The notes under the pieces are model-generated. The model did not search any database and was not told the origin of the DNA. It saw nothing but the letters and a program-made list of their open reading frames with translations. A program made the translations under genes and the position numbers. Shown one piece after another: positions 6,557 to 10,294 of a stretch of 10,294 nucleotides of DNA (its first letter is position 1; every line of letters starts with the position of its first letter). This DNA comes from Cylindrotheca closterium (Eukaryota > Bacillariophyta > Bacillariophyceae > Bacillariales > Bacillariaceae). The stretch covers positions 1 to 10,294 of the forward strand of contig CAKOGP040002068.1 in the NCBI GenBank assembly GCA_933822405.4. Direction: 5' to 3'.

Positions 6557-6893
6557 TCCCCAATTCCATTTGCAGACCTGTCATCATCCTCGTCATATTT
6601 CATTCCCACTTGTAAAATCAACAGTGCCTTGGTTTGGGACAAATTTTCCTTTTGGCATTGACGGGTGGTTAAGGACCTCTGCCATCAGTTCTTTTGAAAT
6701 CTTGAAAATCGCTTCCTCCATAGGGTGTGGTGACTTTGCAGAGGATGGATCATTTTGATGTCGCCGTGAGAGGAAGTACTCATGGCTTCTCTTAGCTTTC
6801 TCCTCCTTTGCAGTTTGAAGTTTCTTTGACTTCCGGTCGCCTCCAGCCTTATGATTGATTTTTTTGTTCTTATCTTCCTTTCGGACGGCCCAT
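6439..6893 (-). pseudogene. Frameshifted gene with AT-hook-like start, copy 1
   Basis: On the - strand, ATG 6893-6891 begins MGRPKG, a start seen in many AT-hook and transposon-borne proteins (MGRPKGSKNK type). That frame stops after GR at 6870. One base further the 117-codon frame (6946-6593) continues with KNKKINHKAGGDRKSKK, which fits as the natural continuation, so a 1-nt insertion near 6871-6874 is likely. The middle is a lysine-rich then mixed region (EEAIFKISKELMAEVLNHP). At about 6593-6603 a second 1-nt change diverts it to TGA, while a neighbouring frame continues with an acidic tract (YDEDDDRSANGIGDYGIG) and ends FCWL at TAG 6441-6439. The alternative start at 6946 avoids the first shift. 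Placed just inside the right terminus it could be a relic of the element's own gene. No catalytic motif is visible; function unknown. Confidence 0.45.
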
Positions 6894-7090
6894 GTTGATG
6901 TTGACGCAAATGAAAAGACGAAATTTCCAAAGTTCACAACTTTCAAAATAAAACTGTTGGTCGTTATGTCCGTTATTTGTCGTTACGACCATTTCAAATA
7001 TATTTTTGATCCGGAAAGTGAGATTTGTAAGCGACATCTTGGTTGTGTAGACGTGCGTAGAATCTGTACTGTCGCTCACAAAAAAAATCC
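6894..7090. other. Subterminal region next to the right end, copy 1
   Basis: No convincing gene; open frames here have no recognisable features. TGGTCGT at 6958-6964 and ACGACCA at 6986-6992 form a 7-bp inverted repeat around three copies of a CGTTA motif. It may include the promoter of the - strand gene, but no box is recognised. In copy 2 this is 9634-9830. Confidence 0.35.
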
Positions 7091-7112
7091 GCACATATTT
7101 ATCATACCTGCC
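7091..7112 (-). repeat. Right terminal inverted repeat, copy 1
   Basis: Reads GCACATATTTATCATACCTG then CC on the + strand. Its reverse complement matches the left end at 18 of 22 positions, including the terminal GGCA and the inner ATATGTGC. Confidence 0.7.
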
Positions 7113-7118
7113 AACCTA
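7113..7118. other. Six-base junction AACCTA between the two element copies
   Basis: Between the CC end of copy 1 and the GG start of copy 2 lie only the first six bases of the nine-base flanking duplication; CAA is missing. A new 9-bp duplication from independent insertion or clean recombination between flanks would leave all nine. Confidence 0.75.
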
Positions 7119-7428
7119 GGCACATGTGATATATATGTGCACAGGAGTATTTGAAAACGACGTATTTTTCGTACTAAGGCCACGGCAATCCGTGATCCAA
7201 CGGTATTCATTCACGGATGATGTTAGCGGCACTGGAGTATTTGAAAATCAAATACTACCTCTAAAGTAACCCGGAGCTAAGGTATATCAGCCAATCAAAA
7301 CTAAGGTGTCGCTTTCAAACTAAGCAAATGTGGAGGGAAAACCTTAGCCAATGACAATCTTTTTCTTTTCCAACAATTATGAGCACTAAAAACCAAAGAA
7401 CAACTTCGGTCTAGTTAGTCCATTGTCC

Positions 7429-8953
7429 ATGAAATGCAAAACATTTTTGTCGCTCCTACTGCCTTTTGATACAGTATGGTTTGGCATTCAACCAGCAATA
7501 CTCCGTCGCCGTCGCTTGAGTAACTACAAACTTATCAAGCCATCTCTGAGAAGAATCCATCAAGCAGAAGAGAAATGGCGTCGCTCCAGGTAAAGTTGAT
7601 TGTGATATGTTGTGATTGTCAATCATGACCGTGACATTGGTCGTACCCAACAATACACCGTTGTCGTCGCTTGATTATCAGTACAGACTTATCAATCCAT
7701 CTCTGGGGAGAATCCATCTAGCAGAAGAGAAATGGTGTCGCTCGAGGTAACGTTGATTGTGATATGCTGCGATTGTCAATCATGACCATGACAGTGTTCG
7801 CCATTGGTTGCATTACACTGTTGTCGTTGCTTGATTATTACAGACTCATCAAGCCATCTCTGAGAACAATCCATCCAGCAGAAGCGAAATGGCGTCGCTC
7901 AACAAGGTAATTTTGATTGTTGGATGTTTACATCGTGCATCATATTGATGAAAGAAGTCGCTCATGTCATGATATGGTTTTGTTGCATTCAACCAACAAT
8001 ACACCATCGTTGTTGCTTGATTGCTGAGACTTATCAAATCAACCGAACAGAAGAGAAATGGAGTATGTCAAGGTAAGTTTGACTGTCGGATGTTGCAATT
8101 GTGAATCATGAAGATGAGGACGGTGGTCATCAATACTCAACTACTTCACCCAACAATACACCATTGTCGTTGCTTGATTACTACAGACTTTGTATCAAGC
8201 CATCTCTGAAAAGAATCGATCCAGAAGAAAAGAAATGGTGTCCCTCAAGGTAAGTTTGATTGTTGAAGGTTGCGATTTGCATTCATGACCGTGACAGTGG
8301 TCGCTATTGCTTGACTACTTTACCCAACAATACATTGTCGTTGTTGCTTGATTACTACATACTCATCAATCCATCTCTGAGAAGACTCCATCCAGCAGAA
8401 GAGAAATGGCGTCGCTCCAGGTAAGGTTGATTGTGATATGTTGTGATCGTCGACCATGTTGATGAAACAAGTCGCTCATGTCTTGATGTGGTGTGCATTC
8501 AACCAACATTACACAGACCTCGTTGCTTGATTACTACAGACTCATGAAGTTGTCGTTGCTTTTTTATTACAGACTTATCAAGCCATCTCTGAGAACAATC
8601 CATCCAGCAGAAGTGAAATGGCGTTGCTCAACAACGTAAGTTTGATTGTTGGATGCTTCCATTGTGCATCATGTTGATGAAACAAGTCGCTCATGCCTTG
8701 ATATGGTTTGCATTCAACCAATAATACACTGGCAGCGTCACTTGATTACTACAGACTTATCAAGCCATCTCTGGGGCGAATCCATCAAACAGAAGAGAAA
8801 TGGCGTCGCTCTAGGTGTGTTTAATTGTTGTATGTTGCGTTTGTCAAGGAGGATGGTCACAGTGGTCTCCATTTCTTGACTACTTTACCCAAGAATACAC
8901 CCTCGTCGTCGCTTGATTACTAGGACAGACTTATCATTCCTCATAGCTTCTAA
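7429..8953 (+). CDS. Predicted spliced mini-exon repeat gene, copy 2
   Basis: Identical to the gene in copy 1. ATG 7429; exon-like blocks end or lie at 7589, 7687-7746, 7844-7906, 8029-8072 (44 nt), 8187-8249, 8361-8420 (AT instead of AG acceptor), 8573-8635, 8755-8814, and a last one from 8929 to TAA 8951-8953. Function unknown. Transcripts from the two copies could not be told apart by sequence inside the unit. Confidence 0.4.
7481..8953 (+). repeat. Array of eight full and one partial diverged repeats, copy 2
   Basis: Exact copy of the array at 4741-6213, with the same unit order, spacer types and the same damaged units. Confidence 0.85.
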
Positions 8954-9178
8954 TACCATACAAAACACACTTTTTAAAAAAAAGCTGAGCACCAGCATAT
9001 TAGTACTAAGAATGAACAAAGTTCTGTAGCAAATAATGGATCTTCTTATTTTGCTTTTGAAAGATTATCAAATGTCTCCTGTTCTTTGGTCATTTTTTCT
9101 TTCTAGGGTGGCCCTCCATGAAAGAAATCAGGTAAGTGTCCGGCTAAGGGTTTCCAAGATAGTACTAGCGTGATACTA

Positions 9179-9633
9179 CTACAGCCAGCAGAAGGTTTTG
9201 TACAAAGGCGTCCCTTGGCTTGGCGTGTACGACTGGCGATACCTTGTTGACGAAGCTGATGATTTGTCATCATCACTTGATGCACCAATTCCGTAGTCCC
9301 CAATTCCATTTGCAGACCTGTCATCATCCTCGTCATATTTCATTCCCACTTGTAAAATCAACAGTGCCTTGGTTTGGGACAAATTTTCCTTTTGGCATTG
9401 ACGGGTGGTTAAGGACCTCTGCCATCAGTTCTTTTGAAATCTTGAAAATCGCTTCCTCCATAGGGTGTGGTGACTTTGCAGAGGATGGATCATTTTGATG
9501 TCGCCGTGAGAGGAAGTACTCATGGCTTCTCTTAGCTTTCTCCTCCTTTGCAGTTTGAAGTTTCTTTGACTTCCGGTCGCCTCCAGCCTTATGATTGATT
9601 TTTTTGTTCTTATCTTCCTTTCGGACGGCCCAT
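9179..9633 (-). pseudogene. Frameshifted gene with AT-hook-like start, copy 2
   Basis: Identical to the - strand gene of copy 1: MGRPKG start at 9633-9631, apparent frame changes near 9611-9614 and 9333-9343, acidic C-terminal part ending FCWL at 9179. Both changes are shared by the two copies, so they predate the duplication. Confidence 0.45.
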
Positions 9634-9852
9634 GTTGATGTTGACGCAAATGAAAAGACGAAATTTCCAAAGTTCACAACTTTCAAAATAAAACTGTTGG
9701 TCGTTATGTCCGTTATTTGTCGTTACGACCATTTCAAATATATTTTTGATCCGGAAAGTGAGATTTGTAAGCGACATCTTGGTTGTGTAGACGTGCGTAG
9801 AATCTGTACTGTCGCTCACAAAAAAAATCCGCACATATTTATCATACCTGCC

Positions 9853-9861
9853 AACCTACAA
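9853..9861. repeat. Right target-site duplication AACCTACAA
   Basis: Immediately follows the CC terminus of copy 2 and equals 4370-4378 in nine of nine bases. Confidence 0.72.
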
Positions 9862-10294
9862 TACACAGAAATATATAGACAGTGTCTGCCGTGTCCCACA
9901 AAAGGCTGAGGACTAACTTAGGCACAGTAGCGATTGAAAGATTGCTAAAGAGATATTATGAGCTTAATGGAGAACTACTTCCCTGGGCAGAACGCGATAG
10001 CCATACTGACATCAGCAGAGAAGGTGTGTACTGGAGACACACAACTTCTACTGCAGTCTTGATAAGATGTATTCGTCAGACTGTCTCCACCTCATTGCCA
10101 CATCACTGTCGGCTCGTAGCGTAGGTAATAGATGTACTCGACATTTGGCAAGATTGCTTTTGACAAGACTACTGTGGGCATGCTGAGTAAGGGGGCGTTT
10201 GTAGAAGTACTCATATCAGAGTAATCGATGTTCATTCGACTGATATGATTCGACTAGTTGGACTAGTGGACTAATGTGAGCCACGACATTCTGC
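9862..10294. other. Unique right flank, no recognised gene
   Basis: The longest frame is 80 codons on the + strand (9882-10124, containing AIERLLKRYYELNGELLPW). It has no motif I recognise and no supporting signals, so I do not call it a gene. TGGAGACA at 10032-10039 and TGTCTCCA at 10082-10089 form a distant 8-bp inverted repeat. The extreme right has short repeats of GACTAGT and ATTCGACT. Confidence 0.5.
10211..10248. other. Inverted repeat TCATATCAG / CTGATATGA
   Basis: Perfect nine-base arms at 10211-10219 and 10240-10248 with a 20-nt loop. It could be a hairpin or a palindromic binding site; there is no gene next to it to tell which, and no U-run typical of a bacterial terminator. Confidence 0.4.

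Larger units (their letters stand above)
4379..7112. mobile_element. MULE-like DNA transposon, copy 1 of a tandem dimer (2,734 bp)
   Basis: The unit is defined by imperfect terminal inverted repeats (4379-4400 and 7091-7112), a 9-bp flanking duplication around the dimer, and perfect repetition as the next unit. Subterminal sequence at the left has a 90-bp-spaced direct repeat GGAGTATTTGAAAA (4404 and 4494) and two hairpins. The interior carries a + strand mini-exon array and a - strand frameshifted gene. I see no DDE transposase, so it would be non-autonomous, or the - strand gene is a degraded relic of its own gene. The superfamily call rests mainly on the 9-bp duplication; TIRs are short for a typical MULE. 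hAT elements (8-bp duplications) are a less good fit. Confidence 0.65.
7119..9852. mobile_element. MULE-like DNA transposon, copy 2 of a tandem dimer (2,734 bp)
   Basis: Same orientation as copy 1, offset exactly 2,740 bp. Every stretch I compared by eye is identical, including introns, spacers and the two frameshifts of the - strand gene. Terminal inverted repeats are 7119-7140 and 9831-9852. The contrast between identical copies and strongly diverged internal array units means the dimer is much younger than the array, or that the assembly duplicated one copy. Confidence 0.65.

Noticed and set aside
6855..7154. 99-codon + strand frame that runs across the junction between the two transposon copies
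   Set aside because: Its end depends on the dimer junction, it lies opposite the - strand gene, and it has no recognisable features.
4378..9858. The two 2.74-kb copies as the LTRs of a large retroelement
   Set aside because: They are separated by six bases, have GGCA...TGCC inverted ends instead of TG...CA, and contain no space for an internal region.
9882..10124. 80-codon frame in the right flank as a host gene
   Set aside because: No motif, no neighbouring signals, and a length within chance expectation for this composition.

Overview
This window looks like accessory, repeat-rich DNA from a eukaryote. A diatom or related stramenopile is my best guess. The reasons are a Ty3/gypsy pol of the kind common in diatom genomes (for example the MWPRRS stretch after the reverse transcriptase), short introns of about 100 bp with GTAAGT donors, and no bacterial gene organisation. 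The organism is an inference. No ordinary single-copy host gene is visible.

Positions 1-4048 hold the 3' three quarters of a decayed Ty3/gypsy LTR retrotransposon on the + strand. In order they are: the Q/Y/E-rich end of Gag, an aspartic protease, reverse transcriptase plus RNase H, a broken linker, an integrase with HHCC and DD35E, a polypurine tract, and the start of the 3' LTR. Gag and protease meet in a 22-nt overlap that contains a canonical -1 slippery heptamer. Pol then carries a nonsense codon and several frame breaks, so this copy is dead even though the integrase frame is intact.

Positions 4084-4377 hold a 10-bp minisatellite (consensus close to AACGAAATCC) in two blocks.

Positions 4379-9852 are the most interesting part. 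A 2,734-bp unit occurs twice, head to tail, and I saw no difference between the copies. The unit starts GGCACATGTG and ends CATACCTGCC. Its ends form an imperfect 22-bp terminal inverted repeat (18 of 22 match). The pair is flanked by a 9-bp direct repeat AACCTACAA, and only the first 6 of those 9 bases lie between the copies. This is the layout of a DNA transposon with 9-bp target-site duplications, most like Mutator/MULE elements, present as a tandem dimer. Each copy carries (a) on the + strand, a promoter-like stretch with two CCAAT boxes, then an ATG followed by eight diverged copies of a 60-63 bp block, most bounded by an AG acceptor and a GTAAG-type donor, with intron-like spacers of 97-152 bp; and (b) on the - strand, next to the right end, a frameshifted gene whose start MGRPKG resembles an AT-hook. 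The + strand array reads as a gene built from tandemly duplicated mini-exons encoding a basic 20-residue repeat, inside a transposon.

Positions 9862-10294 are unique flank with no recognised gene, only one weak 80-codon open frame and a 9-bp-stem inverted repeat.
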